Assembly: GCF_019973615.1 (NCBI RefSeq)
Contig: NZ_AP024238.1
Coordinates: 3,183,989 to 3,247,988 of the forward strand
Source: Rhodoferax lithotrophicus
GTDB taxonomy: Bacteria > Pseudomonadota > Gammaproteobacteria > Burkholderiales > Burkholderiaceae_C
DNA length: 64,000 nt
Direction: 5' to 3'
A program made the position numbers and the translations under genes. The notes beneath the pieces are model-generated. The model was not told where the DNA came from. It saw only the letters and a program-made list of their open reading frames with translations, and searched no databases. Positions 18,737-28,011 of the stretch are shown here, piece by piece (the first letter of the stretch is position 1; every line of letters starts with the position of its first letter).

Positions 18737-19771
18737 ATGCGTATAAACAAAGTGAAAACACTGGCAGTCATTGCAGCCACATTTGGCACCTTTGCGGCAT
18801 TACCCGCCCATGCAGGCAAAACGCTTGATGGCATCAAAGCCCGTGGGCAAGTTGTGTGCGGAGTCAATACGGGTTTGGCTGGTTTTGGTGCAGCTGACTC
18901 TGCTGGCAAGTGGACAGGCTTGGATGTGGACATCTGTCGTGCCATTGCTGCGACCACCTTGGGTGATGCTGAAAAAGTGAAATATGTCCCCCTGAATGCG
19001 CAACAACGCTTTACGGCTTTGCAGTCTGGCGAAATTGACGTACTCTCGCGCAACACCACTTTTACCCTGACACGTGATGCGTCGCTGGGGTTGAACGATA
19101 CAGCCGTCACTTACTACGACGGCCAAGGCTTTATGGTGCCTGTCAAGAGCAAAATCAAAAGCGCCAAACAACTCAAAGGGCAAACGGTCTGTGTGCAATC
19201 TGGTACCACCACCGAAAAAAACCTGACCGATTACTCCAAAGCTGCAGGCCTGAACATCAAACCTGTTGTGTTTGAAAAGTTGGAAGCTGCTGAAAACGCC
19301 TATTTCACTGGCCGTTGCATCGCCTACACCACTGATGCCTCTGGCTTGGCATCTACCCGTAACAAGGTTGCCAAAGACCCCGCAGAACACATCATCCTGC
19401 CAGAGCTGATCTCGAAAGAGCCCCTTGGCCCCATGGTTCGCCGCGGTGATGACGAGTGGTTTGCGATTGTCAAGTGGACCATTTATGGCCTGCTCGAAGC
19501 TGAAGAATACGGCATTACCCAAACCAATGTAGACGCTCTGAAGGCCACCAGCAAAGATCCCGTGGTGCAACGCATCTTGGGCACCTCTGAAGACACCGGT
19601 AAGCTGTTGGGCCTGAGCAAAGACTGGATGGCCAATGCCGTCAAGGCCACTGGCAATTACGGTGAAATTTTTGAGCGCAATGTTGGCCCCAAATCACCTC
19701 TGGGTCTGCCCCGTGGTGTCAACAACCTGTGGAATAAAGGCGGCCTGATGTACGCCTACCCTGTTCGTTAA
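18737..19771 (+). CDS. aapJ: Polar amino-acid ABC transporter, substrate-binding protein
   Basis: A 344-residue periplasmic solute-binding protein (SBP_bac_3 type) closest to AapJ/BztA, which bind general L-amino acids such as glutamate, glutamine and aspartate. A signal peptide of about 26 residues ends in PAHAG; conserved segments include GVNTGLAGFGAAD and the C-terminal GPKSPLGLPRGVNNLW. ATG 18737 follows CTGGAGTC and is preferred to the frame start at 18692. It is the first gene of aapJQMP and is followed by an attenuator-like hairpin. Confidence 0.93.
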   Translation: MRINKVKTLAVIAATFGTFAALPAHAGKTLDGIKARGQVVCGVNTGLAGFGAADSAGKWTGLDVDICRAIAATTLGDAEKVKYVPLNAQQRFTALQSGEIDVLSRNTTFTLTRDASLGLNDTAVTYYDGQGFMVPVKSKIKSAKQLKGQTVCVQSGTTTEKNLTDYSKAAGLNIKPVVFEKLEAAENAYFTGRCIAYTTDASGLASTRNKVAKDPAEHIILPELISKEPLGPMVRRGDDEWFAIVKWTIYGLLEAEEYGITQTNVDALKATSKDPVVQRILGTSEDTGKLLGLSKDWMANAVKATGNYGEIFERNVGPKSPLGLPRGVNNLWNKGGLMYAYPVR

Positions 19772-19788
19772 TCCTCGCACCGAGCGCC

Positions 19789-19835
19789 AAGCGCCGCCTG
19801 ATGTCGTCACAAGCGATTCAAGCGGCGCTTCTTTT
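19789..19835 (+). terminator. Intra-operon terminator/attenuator after aapJ
   Basis: AAGCGCCGC (19789-19797) and GCGGCGCTT (19822-19830) form a 9-bp stem with a 24-nt loop, followed by CTTTTT. Its position between binding-protein and permease genes would lower permease expression relative to AapJ. Confidence 0.75.
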
Positions 19836-19897
19836 TATGCGTCTAACCAGATGCAAGCAGTGTGTTTTCTTCAGCTGCCTTATGGCACCCAAGCACA

Positions 19898-21073
19898 ATG
19901 AACCCACAAACTCCTCCCAAAAAAAATAGCTGGTCCTGGCGCAGTCAGGCCTTCCGAGGCATCGTTTATCAGCTGATTGCTGCAGTTGCCATTGCTGCCA
20001 TCACATGGTTCCTGATTCATAACACGCTCGTCAACATGCAAGCGCGTGGTATCAAAAGTGGCTTTGATTTTTTATCACAAGCCGCCGGTTTTGACATTGG
20101 AGAAAGTCTTTACCCTTTTGACTCGGCCCAACCCTATTGGGAGGCCTTTCTGATTGGTGTGACCAACACCTTGCGCGTGGCCGTGCTGGGCATCATTTTG
20201 GCCACATTGCTGGGCACCATATTAGGGGTAGGCCGTTTCTCACGCAACGCGTTGGTGCGTGGACTGTGTCTGTCTTACGTTGAATTCTTTCGCAACATCC
20301 CGGTACTGCTGCAACTGCTGATGTGGTATGTGATCTTGACCGAGGTCTTACCAGCATCCTCCGAGGCCTGGACTCTGGGCCCATTTTTCCTCAGTAAAGG
20401 CGGCTTGAATTTTCCCATCCCGGTCTGGAGTACCGGCCAACTTTGGGCTGCCTATGGCCTGCTGCCAGGCGTGCTGTTCGGCTGGGCTTACCGACGCAGG
20501 GCCGTTCGCAAATTTGAAACCACCGGCAAGCCAGGTAGCATGGTTTTGATGCCTTTGGTCATCATGCTGTTTGCCAGCCTGGCAGGTTGGGCACTCGGTG
20601 GCGCACCCACGGAATTCAACCGTCCCATCAAAGGTGACTTTGCCATTGAAAACGGCGGTGCACTCACCCCTGAATTCCTGGCCGTATTAATGGGACTGAC
20701 GCTCTACACCGCATCCTTCATTGCTGAAGTGGTGCGCGGTGGCATTTCGTCTGTTGCACGTGGTCAGGGTGAGGCCGCCTCCGCACTAGGCCTGAACCGA
20801 AACCAGGAAATGCGGCTTGTGATGCTGCCACAAGCATTACGCGTGATCATTCCGCCGCTGACCAACCAATACCTGAACCTGACCAAAAACTCATCATTAG
20901 CCGTGGCCATCGGTTACCCGGATGTGGTCTCCATTGCCAACACCGCACTGAACCAGACTGGCCGCGCTGTGGAATGTATCTCTTTGGTGATGCTGGTTTA
21001 CCTGGCCACCTCACTGGGCACTTCCTTGCTAATGAACTGGTACAACAACCGTGCGGCCATCAAAGAACGTTGA
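19898..21073 (+). CDS. aapQ: Polar amino-acid ABC transporter permease AapQ
   Basis: A 391-residue inner-membrane permease of the His/Glu/Gln/Arg (HEQRo) family. It has the long AapQ/BztB-type interhelical insert, and the cytoplasmic EAA loop that contacts the ATPase (ARGQGEAASALGLNRNQEMRLVMLPQAL). ATG 19898 is chosen (MNPQTPPKKN); an in-frame ATG at 19862 lies close to the attenuator. The aapM start follows its stop by 13 bases. Confidence 0.93.
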   Translation: MNPQTPPKKNSWSWRSQAFRGIVYQLIAAVAIAAITWFLIHNTLVNMQARGIKSGFDFLSQAAGFDIGESLYPFDSAQPYWEAFLIGVTNTLRVAVLGIILATLLGTILGVGRFSRNALVRGLCLSYVEFFRNIPVLLQLLMWYVILTEVLPASSEAWTLGPFFLSKGGLNFPIPVWSTGQLWAAYGLLPGVLFGWAYRRRAVRKFETTGKPGSMVLMPLVIMLFASLAGWALGGAPTEFNRPIKGDFAIENGGALTPEFLAVLMGLTLYTASFIAEVVRGGISSVARGQGEAASALGLNRNQEMRLVMLPQALRVIIPPLTNQYLNLTKNSSLAVAIGYPDVVSIANTALNQTGRAVECISLVMLVYLATSLGTSLLMNWYNNRAAIKER

Positions 21074-21086
21074 AAGCAGCCACATC

Positions 21087-22190
21087 ATGAACTCAACCAC
21101 TTTTCGCCCCATTCCACCACGTCCGGCCCCAATCAACACCGAAGGCCCGGTGGCCTGGGTCAGATCGAACTTGCTGGCCGACTGGAAAACCTCACTCGCC
21201 ACCGTTGCCATCTGCGCGGTGCTGCTCTGGCTGCTACCCCAAATTCTCAACTGGGCGATTATCAAAGCTGTCTGGGCCAATAACTATGAAGCTTGCCGGG
21301 CTGAGGGTGCCGGTGCTTGCTGGGGTGTGATCAACGAAAAATACCGCATCATCATCTTTGGCCGTTACCCATTTGAAGAACACTGGCGCCCCCTGGTAGC
21401 AACCACGTTGCTGATTGGGTTGCTGGTGGCCAGCTGCATGCGTATGTTCTGGAAAGCCTGGTTACCACTGCTGTGGGTCGTGGTGATGGGCATTTTCTTC
21501 ACGGTGATGTATGGCAACACCTTGGGCCTGAGCAAAGTCGAAACTGACCGCTGGGGTGGCCTGCCATTGACCATCTTGCTGGCATCCATCTCCCTGGTGG
21601 CATCTTTCCCGATCGCGCTGCTGGTGGCACTGGGACGGCGTTCCAACCTGCCAGCCATTCGCAGCTTTTGCACTATTTATGTGGAGCTCATCCGTGGCGT
21701 GCCGTTGATCTCGGTACTGTTCATGGCATCATTCATGTTCCCACTGTTCATGCCACCCAATGTCAAGATTGACGTACTGGTGCGGGTACTGGTCGGCATC
21801 ACCCTGTTTTCTGCAGCCTACATGGCTGAAGTAATTCGCGGCGGCTTGCAGGCTATTCCCAAGGGCCAAGTGGAGGCAGCGGCCACTTTGGGCCTGTCTT
21901 ACTGGCAAACCCAGCGCAAGATTGTGCTGCCACAAGCCTTGGCCATGGTAGTGCCGGGCATCATGAACAACTTCATCTCCACCTTCAAGGACACCTCACT
22001 GGTCACCATTGTGAGCTTGTACGAGTTGACCGGTGCCATGAGTCTGGCACTCAACTCTGACTCCAACTGGCGCCCCTTCACCATTGAAGGCTACATCTTC
22101 ATCGCCCTGATTTACTTTGTATTCTGTTTCTCGATGTCGCGCTACAGCCACTGGGTTGAGAAACAAGTTAATAAAAACAAGCTGCGCTGA
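21087..22190 (+). CDS. aapM: Polar amino-acid ABC transporter permease AapM
   Basis: A 367-residue second permease subunit of the general L-amino-acid importer. The EAA loop is GQVEAAATLGLSYWQTQRKIVLPQAL, and the large N-terminal extension with extra helices is typical of AapM/BztC. ATG 21087 follows a GAAAGCAGCC stretch; the longer frame from 21051 would overlap aapQ by 23 bases. It pairs with AapQ as a heterodimer around two AapP subunits. Confidence 0.93.
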   Translation: MNSTTFRPIPPRPAPINTEGPVAWVRSNLLADWKTSLATVAICAVLLWLLPQILNWAIIKAVWANNYEACRAEGAGACWGVINEKYRIIIFGRYPFEEHWRPLVATTLLIGLLVASCMRMFWKAWLPLLWVVVMGIFFTVMYGNTLGLSKVETDRWGGLPLTILLASISLVASFPIALLVALGRRSNLPAIRSFCTIYVELIRGVPLISVLFMASFMFPLFMPPNVKIDVLVRVLVGITLFSAAYMAEVIRGGLQAIPKGQVEAAATLGLSYWQTQRKIVLPQALAMVVPGIMNNFISTFKDTSLVTIVSLYELTGAMSLALNSDSNWRPFTIEGYIFIALIYFVFCFSMSRYSHWVEKQVNKNKLR

Positions 22191-22266
22191 ACCCGATTTA
22201 ACACTCATCAAAACCCTGTCGGGCAGAGCCCATGAGTGGCGCAGCCCAAGCTGAATAGGAAACACC

Positions 22267-23025
22267 ATGTCAGATACAAAAATCATCCCGCCAATCATCA
22301 CCTTCGACAAAGTCAACAAATGGTATGGCAACAGCTTTCACGTGTTACGCGACATCGACCTGAGCGTGGCCAAGGGCGAACGCATCGTCATTTGCGGGCC
22401 GTCAGGCTCAGGTAAATCCACCTTGATCCGCTGCATCAATCGGCTTGAAGAACACCAGCAAGGCCACCTGATCGTCGACGGTGTTGAGCTGACCGACGAT
22501 GTCAAGGCCATCGATCAGGTGCGCAAAGAAGTCGGTATGGTGTTCCAACAGTTCAACCTGTTCCCGCACCTTACCGTGCTGGAGAACCTGACACTCTCCC
22601 CGATGTGGGTCGGAAAAATGCCCAAGAAAGAAGCTGAAGAAAAGGCTATGCATCAGCTGAAACGGGTACGTATTGCAGAGCAAGCCAACAAATACCCACT
22701 GCAACTTTCGGGCGGACAGCAACAGCGTGTGGCGATTGCCCGCGCCCTGTGTTTAAAGCCCAAGATCATGCTGTTTGACGAACCAACCAGCGCCCTGGAC
22801 CCTGAAATGATCAAGGAAGTGCTGGATGTGATGATCGCGATGGCTGACGAAGGCATCACCATGCTGTGTGTCACCCACGAGATGGGCTTTGCCAAAGCCG
22901 TGGCCGACCGCGTGATCTTTATGGACCAAGGTCAGATTGTTGAGCAGAACAACCCACACGACTTTTTCAACAATCCTCAAAACGAGCGCAGCAAAGACTT
23001 CTTGTCAAAAATTTTGGGGCATTAA
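22267..23025 (+). CDS. aapP: Polar amino-acid ABC transporter ATPase AapP
   Basis: A 252-residue ABC ATPase with Walker [10 protein letters not shown], the Q-loop ([10 protein letters not shown]), signature LSGGQQQR, Walker [13 protein letters not shown] and the switch histidine (CVTHEM). It is the standard energy-coupling subunit of PAAT importers. AGGAAACACC precedes the ATG. It is the last gene of aapJQMP; a small stem-loop at 23044-23070 follows. Confidence 0.95.
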   Translation: MSDTKIIPPIITFDKVNKWYGNSFHVLRDIDLSVAKGERIVICGPSGSGKSTLIRCINRLEEHQQGHLIVDGVELTDDVKAIDQVRKEVGMVFQQFNLFPHLTVLENLTLSPMWVGKMPKKEAEEKAMHQLKRVRIAEQANKYPLQLSGGQQQRVAIARALCLKPKIMLFDEPTSALDPEMIKEVLDVMIAMADEGITMLCVTHEMGFAKAVADRVIFMDQGQIVEQNNPHDFFNNPQNERSKDFLSKILGH

Positions 23026-23043
23026 TCTCACGTGAAAAACTCC

Positions 23044-23070
23044 AAGTAGCTATACAAAAAATAGCTACTT
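23044..23070 (+). repeat. Partial palindromic element / hairpin after aapP
   Basis: AAGTAGCTA (23044-23052) and TAGCTACTT (23062-23070) form a stem around an A-rich loop. The AGCTAT...ATAGC unit resembles the right-hand end of the window's palindromic element without its TAGCGCTTAT half. It may act as a weak terminator between the convergent aapP and HDOD genes. Confidence 0.5.
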
Positions 23071-23100
23071 AGGCAGTCCAATCAACCTCTAGAGGCATTT

Positions 23101-24468
23101 CTACCATTTATTTTGCGTACTCGCCCAAGCCCAGGCTTCATCGGAGAGGGTCAACACACGGCCCGCTCCACCCCAACGTGACACGGGGGCCGCGGGTGCG
23201 TCAAGCTGTTGCTGCTCAACCCGCTCAAGGATTTGCAAATAGTCAGCCCAAGGGCCTGTATGCTCCAGCAAGACTTGCCGCGCCTGCTCAGGCAGGTTCA
23301 ACATGGTGACCACATCCTTCGGATTGATTTTCAGCATCACGCTAAGCATGGAAGCCAGTCCCAGCGTAAAAAACTGACCCGGTGTGTCTTCATGGCATTC
23401 AAGTGCCAGCAACTCCAACAAACGCGCACGCCACAGGGTAATTTCCTGCAAAGCAGAAGATGCCTTGTGATACCCCGCAAACTGCACCAGCAGTATGGAC
23501 AACCAGCGGTACAGCTCATTGCGGCCCAACAACATGACGGCATGCTCAATGTCGGCATCTGCTTTGAGTTGGGCGTAACTTGCACTGTGGATGCGTTTGA
23601 GCAAGCGTAGTGACAAACCCACGTCACCCTTGATGCTACTCACAATGGTTGCTGTCTCAGTCCCGGTCACCAACTGATTTAATAACATGGCCACACGATG
23701 CATTTCTGGTGGCACAGGTAAAAACTCGCGCACTTCTTGACCTTGACCACCCGCCATGGGAGCCAACGCTCCACAAGCAAACTGGATACCCTTCTCCAGC
23801 GCGGTTTCCAGATCCTCCAGGCAAGCAACATCCGTAACCAGCACGGCAAGCCTCTGCAATGCATGAGGCCAGCTGGAGATACCCCGCAGCAGCTGCCCCA
23901 TGGGCTGGCGGCCTTGATGCAACAAAACAAAGTCGCGACAAACATCTGGCATCACCGACACATCCCAGCCAAGTTGCACGCCACTGGCACGCAGGGTTTG
24001 CAGCGTTTGCAACACTTCAGGCATCTGTCCAGCCAGATCGGACTTACCAACGGCACTATCCAGGCCAATCCAGATACCTGGACACACTTCTACACCGTTC
24101 GCATGAACCAGCCAGTTGATTGGCAAGCGGACAAACCCCACTCGTCCAGATAACGCCGTCAAGCGAGCCGACGCCAACACCGCGGCCACCTGAGCCGACC
24201 AGCCGCGTTGATCGGCGCGTTGTACCAAACGTTGGAGGACATCACCGTGAATGCAAAACTCAAAACCCGCAATGGCGCCATCAGCGGCGATCAATGGCCG
24301 CCGCGGCCCGAGTGTCTGAATCACAACCTCTTCCACGACCTCTGGCAATTTGCCGGACTCCAGGCTATGCGAAAGCTCTGACGGACGATGCACCACCTTC
24401 CCCCTTGCGGGCTGCCAAAGCGAATGTCCAAAAATTTTGGACACGAGACGCTGGAAAAAATGAGGCAT
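23101..24468 (-). CDS. HDOD signalling protein with degenerate EAL-like N-terminus
   Basis: A 455-residue protein with a C-terminal HDOD domain (about 250-420; VPPEMHRVAMLLNQLV ... SIKGDVGLSLRLLKRIHSA ... EHAVMLLGRNELYRWLSILL). The first half resembles the YuxH/CdgJ-type EAL fold, but the catalytic EAL motif is absent (FEFCIH stands where it would be expected), so c-di-GMP hydrolysis is unlikely. Such proteins are usually non-catalytic regulators of motility or surface behaviour. It starts 30 bp after pmbA and is probably co-transcribed with it. Confidence 0.8.
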   Translation of the reverse strand: MPHFFQRLVSKIFGHSLWQPARGKVVHRPSELSHSLESGKLPEVVEEVVIQTLGPRRPLIAADGAIAGFEFCIHGDVLQRLVQRADQRGWSAQVAAVLASARLTALSGRVGFVRLPINWLVHANGVEVCPGIWIGLDSAVGKSDLAGQMPEVLQTLQTLRASGVQLGWDVSVMPDVCRDFVLLHQGRQPMGQLLRGISSWPHALQRLAVLVTDVACLEDLETALEKGIQFACGALAPMAGGQGQEVREFLPVPPEMHRVAMLLNQLVTGTETATIVSSIKGDVGLSLRLLKRIHSASYAQLKADADIEHAVMLLGRNELYRWLSILLVQFAGYHKASSALQEITLWRARLLELLALECHEDTPGQFFTLGLASMLSVMLKINPKDVVTMLNLPEQARQVLLEHTGPWADYLQILERVEQQQLDAPAAPVSRWGGAGRVLTLSDEAWAWASTQNKW

Positions 24469-24498
24469 GACGCTGCCGCCTGCTTGCTTGAATAGTCC

Positions 24499-25926
24499 TC
24501 AGCTACCAGCTACTTTCATACGTTTGATCAGTATCGACCCCACGGATTTGGCTCCATAGTTGTAACTGTCTGCACCCACTGCCACAATTTCTTTGAGCAT
24601 GGTTTTCATGTTGCCGGCAATGGTGATTTCATGCACCGGGTAAACAATGCGGCCTTTTTCTACCCAGAAGCCACTCGCCCCGCGTGAATAGTCTCCGGTG
24701 ACATAGTTCACGCCGCTGCCCATCAACTCTGTCACCAACAATCCCGTGCCTAACTTTTCCAGCATGGCATCCAGGTTATCACCGGCACGGGTCAGGCGTG
24801 AGGTCAGGGTCAGGTTATGCGAGCCGCCCGCATTACCGGTCGTTTTCATGCCGAGTTTGCGCGCCGAATAACTACCCAAAAAGTAACCCTGCACCTTGCC
24901 AGCTTCCACCACACTACGAGCTTGGACACGCACACCTTCGTCATCAAACGGTGAACTGCCCTTGCCACGTTTCACAAACGGGTCTTCCAGAATGTCAATA
25001 TGCTTGGGCAGCACTTGTTTACCCAGGCTATTCATCAAAAAACTGCTCTTGCGGTACAACGCTCCCCCGCTGATGGCTTGCACAAAGCTGCCAAGCAGGC
25101 CCGCGGCCAAAGGAGACTCAAACAGCACCGGGCATTCTGTGGTGGCAATTTTGCGCGCCCTCAAGCGGCTCAAGGCGCGCTCAGCGGCATACCGCCCCAC
25201 GGCCTCAGGACTAGCCAAGTCAATGGCATCACGTTGCGAGCTGTACCAGGCATCACGCTGCATATCGTCGCCCTTGCCCGCAATAGGCGAGACGGACAAG
25301 GAATGCCGCGAACTGGCATAACCACCGCGAAATCCATGCGTATGCGCGCTGAAAAAATGTGACTGCTGGGCCGACACGCCAGCCCCTTCACTGTTGGTAA
25401 TACGCTTGTCTACCTGCATGGCGGCTGCCTCGGTGGCCAATGCAATTTGGGCAGCTTGTTCGCTGGTGACTTCCCACGGGAAAAACAGCTCAAGATCAGT
25501 GCGCTGCTCTTGAGGTTGGGCAATGTCGGCTTCATCAGGCAGTGCGGCAAACGGGTCTTCAGCGGTAAAACGGGCAATGTCAAAGGCGGCTTGCACGGTT
25601 TGCTCAATTGCAACCTGGGAAAAATCCGACGTGCTGGCATTGCCCCGACGCTGCCCCACATGCACCGTGATGCCCAGCGATTTGTCACGATTACGCTCCA
25701 CATTCTCCAGCTCACCCTTGCGCACCGACACACTCAGCCCGCAGCCTTCAGAGGCCTGTGCGGCGGCATCCGTCGCCCCCAGTTTCTTGGCATGCTGCAA
25801 GGCACTGTCCACCAAGCCTTCAAAAAAGGCCCGACTGTAGGCAAAACCCCTGTCAGCCTGAGCTGCAGAGGGGGCAGACGGACGACTTGCGGCCCGCACG
25901 CGAGAAGATGTGTTGGATTTTTTCAT
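24499..25926 (-). CDS. pmbA: TldE/PmbA, metalloprotease-associated subunit
   Basis: A 475-residue member of the TldD/PmbA (U62) family, which acts with TldD in microcin B17 maturation, CcdA turnover and peptide processing. Family features are seen throughout, for example RKGELENVERNRDKSLGITVHVGQRRGNASTSDFS near the N-terminus and a C-terminal GSGVNYVTGDYSRGASGFWVE. No HExxH-type motif is seen, as expected for PmbA, the non-catalytic partner. ATG 25926 is chosen; the longer frame to 25965 would overlap darP. It is divergent from darP with 22 bp between starts, the same neighbourhood as E. coli pmbA/yjgA. Confidence 0.92.
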   Translation of the reverse strand: MKKSNTSSRVRAASRPSAPSAAQADRGFAYSRAFFEGLVDSALQHAKKLGATDAAAQASEGCGLSVSVRKGELENVERNRDKSLGITVHVGQRRGNASTSDFSQVAIEQTVQAAFDIARFTAEDPFAALPDEADIAQPQEQRTDLELFFPWEVTSEQAAQIALATEAAAMQVDKRITNSEGAGVSAQQSHFFSAHTHGFRGGYASSRHSLSVSPIAGKGDDMQRDAWYSSQRDAIDLASPEAVGRYAAERALSRLRARKIATTECPVLFESPLAAGLLGSFVQAISGGALYRKSSFLMNSLGKQVLPKHIDILEDPFVKRGKGSSPFDDEGVRVQARSVVEAGKVQGYFLGSYSARKLGMKTTGNAGGSHNLTLTSRLTRAGDNLDAMLEKLGTGLLVTELMGSGVNYVTGDYSRGASGFWVEKGRIVYPVHEITIAGNMKTMLKEIVAVGADSYNYGAKSVGSILIKRMKVAGS

Positions 25927-25948
25927 AGCGCGGCTATGATACTTGGCT

Positions 25949-26602
25949 ATGTCAAGAAAACTCAAAAAAGGCTATTTTGTACGCGGTGAGTTCGTGGCCG
26001 AAGGCAGCGAACGCGATATTGAGCTCAAAGCCGAGCTCAAGGGCACCGATGAACAAAGCCGCACCGACCTCAAACGTGAAAGCACCGAGCTGCAAAAGCT
26101 GGGCGCTGATTTACTCACCCTGCGTGCCGACCTGCTGGCAGGCCTTGAACTGTCCGACAAGTTCAAGGATGCCATTGCGGATGCCAAACGCATCACCAAC
26201 TTTGAGGGCAAACGCCGTCAAATGCAGTTTATTGGCAAACTGATGCGTCAACTGGAACCCCAGGTGGTTGAAGCTGTACGTGCCGCACTGGACGAACAAG
26301 CCAACGGCTCCAACGCCGAAAAGCTGGCACTACACCAAGCCGAGGTGTGGCGTGACCGGCTGATTACGGACGAAGCTGCTGCCGCCCAATGGATCAACCT
26401 GAACCCCGGCTGCGACACCCAGCAGCTGCGCGCCCTGATCCGCCAGGCCCGCAAGGATGCCAAGCCTGAAAAACCCGGTGCAGCCGTGCGCCATGGCCGC
26501 GCCTACCGTGATATTTTTCAACTGGTGCGTGAGGCACTCAGCGACGTACCACAACGCGAACCAGACCCACCCATCTTCAACCCTGCCAAGGAGGCTTCAT
26601 AA
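25949..26602 (+). CDS. darP: DarP/YjgA (DUF615) ribosome-associated protein
   Basis: A 217-residue, highly charged helical protein of the DUF615/YjgA family, which binds 50S precursors and assists late large-subunit assembly. Conserved stretches include KRESTELQKLGADLL and HGRAYRDIFQLVREAL. ATG 25949 is preferred; an in-frame TTG lies at 25943. It is followed after two bases by mog, so the two are co-transcribed. The promoter must overlap the pmbA start region. Confidence 0.92.
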   Translation: MSRKLKKGYFVRGEFVAEGSERDIELKAELKGTDEQSRTDLKRESTELQKLGADLLTLRADLLAGLELSDKFKDAIADAKRITNFEGKRRQMQFIGKLMRQLEPQVVEAVRAALDEQANGSNAEKLALHQAEVWRDRLITDEAAAAQWINLNPGCDTQQLRALIRQARKDAKPEKPGAAVRHGRAYRDIFQLVREALSDVPQREPDPPIFNPAKEAS

Positions 26603-26604
26603 CC

Positions 26605-27219
26605 ATGGCTGAGCCCACTGTCAACCCATTTCCACCCATCAAAATTGGCATCGTCTCGGTCAGCGACCGTGCCTCCAGTGGTATCTATGTCGACAAGGGT
26701 GTGCCAGCCCTGCAGAACTGGCTGAAACGGGCTGTCAAAAACCCGATGCAATTTGAGCCCCGGCTGATTTCGGATGAGCAAGCCACCATCAGTGCTACCC
26801 TGATGGAACTGGTCGAAGCTGGCTGCGCCCTGGTCTTGACCACTGGCGGCACAGGCCCGGCACTGCGCGATGTAACGCCGGAAGCCACGCTGGCTATTGC
26901 ACACAAGGTCATGCCCGGTTTTGGCGAACAAATGCGGCAGATCAGCTTGAACTTCGTGCCTACAGCCATCCTGTCACGCCAAGTGGCGGTGATTCGCGAT
27001 CAAACACTCATCATCAATCTGCCTGGTCAACCGAAATCGATTGCTGAAACACTCGAAGGCCTGCGTGATACCGATGGGAAATCTTTAGTGCCTGGTATTT
27101 TTGCTGCCGTGCCCTACTGCGTTGATCTGATTGGCGGGCCCTACATTGAAACCCATGAAGCGGTATGCCAAGCCTTCAGACCCAAAACCGCCATCCGCAC
27201 ATTTGGGCAAGAGCCATAG
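26605..27219 (+). CDS. mog: Molybdopterin adenylyltransferase
   Basis: A 204-residue MogA/MoaB-fold enzyme that adenylylates molybdopterin before molybdenum insertion. Seen are the N-terminal IGIVSVSDRASSGIYVDKG, the signature TTGGTGPALRDVTPEA with the substrate-binding loop, and INLPGQPKSIAETL. Its size suits the MogA type. It is coupled to darP, with a 2-bp gap and no independent promoter visible. Confidence 0.92.
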   Translation: MAEPTVNPFPPIKIGIVSVSDRASSGIYVDKGVPALQNWLKRAVKNPMQFEPRLISDEQATISATLMELVEAGCALVLTTGGTGPALRDVTPEATLAIAHKVMPGFGEQMRQISLNFVPTAILSRQVAVIRDQTLIINLPGQPKSIAETLEGLRDTDGKSLVPGIFAAVPYCVDLIGGPYIETHEAVCQAFRPKTAIRTFGQEP

Positions 27220-27228
27220 GCTTGCGGC

Positions 27229-28002
27229 TTACTTTCCGACCAGTTGATTGAGCTTATCCGCCTCAAAATGCTCATGTTTGGCAGCATCCACGGGCACGAT
27301 AGAGGCCACTTGGCGCGGACAGTTCAGTTGCTCAATAACTTTCCAAAGCATGGCAATCTGGTGCTCCTGACTGGCGGCACTGTCAATCAAGCCACGCATG
27401 GCCTGGCTGAGCGGGTCGTCGTTTTGGGTGACACCATAGGCTGAAAAGCCCATTTTGGCGGCCACTTCCTCACGTTTGATGTCTTGATCTGCCTGGATGA
27501 TGCGAGCGGGATTACCGACTGCGGTCGCCCTTGCTGGCACCGGTTTGGTCACCACCGCGTTGGAACCCACCTTGGCACCATCTCCCACGGTAAAACCACC
27601 CAACACCTGGGCCCCGGCCCCAATCACCACGCCACGCCCCAATGTGGGATGCCGCTTGGCCCCCTTATAAAGCGAAGTTCCACCCAACGTGACACCCTGG
27701 TAAATGGTGCAGTCGTCGCCAATTTCAGCGGTTTCCCCAACCACCACACCCATGGCATGGTCAAAAAATACCCGCTCACCGATCTTGGCTCCGGGATGAA
27801 TTTCAATACCGGTCAAGAACCGTGCGATGTGTGAGGTGTAGCGCCCCAGCCATTTGAAGCCATGTGTCCAGAACACATGCGCCAAACGGTGCAGGATCAC
27901 CGCATGTAAACCGGGGTAACAGGTGAGCACTTCCCAGGTACTGCGCGCCGCCGGGTCGCGCTCCAGGATACATTGAACGTCGGATTTGATTCTTGAAAAC
28001 AT
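27229..28002 (-). CDS. cysE: Serine O-acetyltransferase
   Basis: A 257-residue enzyme for the first step of cysteine synthesis (serine + acetyl-CoA to O-acetylserine). The N-terminal helical SATase region is followed by the left-handed beta-helix of hexapeptide repeats ([30 protein letters not shown]), with the catalytic His in [18 protein letters not shown]. The tail is longer than in short CysE proteins. It starts 9 bp after trmJ and shares its transcript, a common betaproteobacterial arrangement. Confidence 0.95.
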   Translation of the reverse strand: MFSRIKSDVQCILERDPAARSTWEVLTCYPGLHAVILHRLAHVFWTHGFKWLGRYTSHIARFLTGIEIHPGAKIGERVFFDHAMGVVVGETAEIGDDCTIYQGVTLGGTSLYKGAKRHPTLGRGVVIGAGAQVLGGFTVGDGAKVGSNAVVTKPVPARATAVGNPARIIQADQDIKREEVAAKMGFSAYGVTQNDDPLSQAMRGLIDSAASQEHQIAMLWKVIEQLNCPRQVASIVPVDAAKHEHFEADKLNQLVGK

Positions 28003-28011
28003 GCTGCAAGT

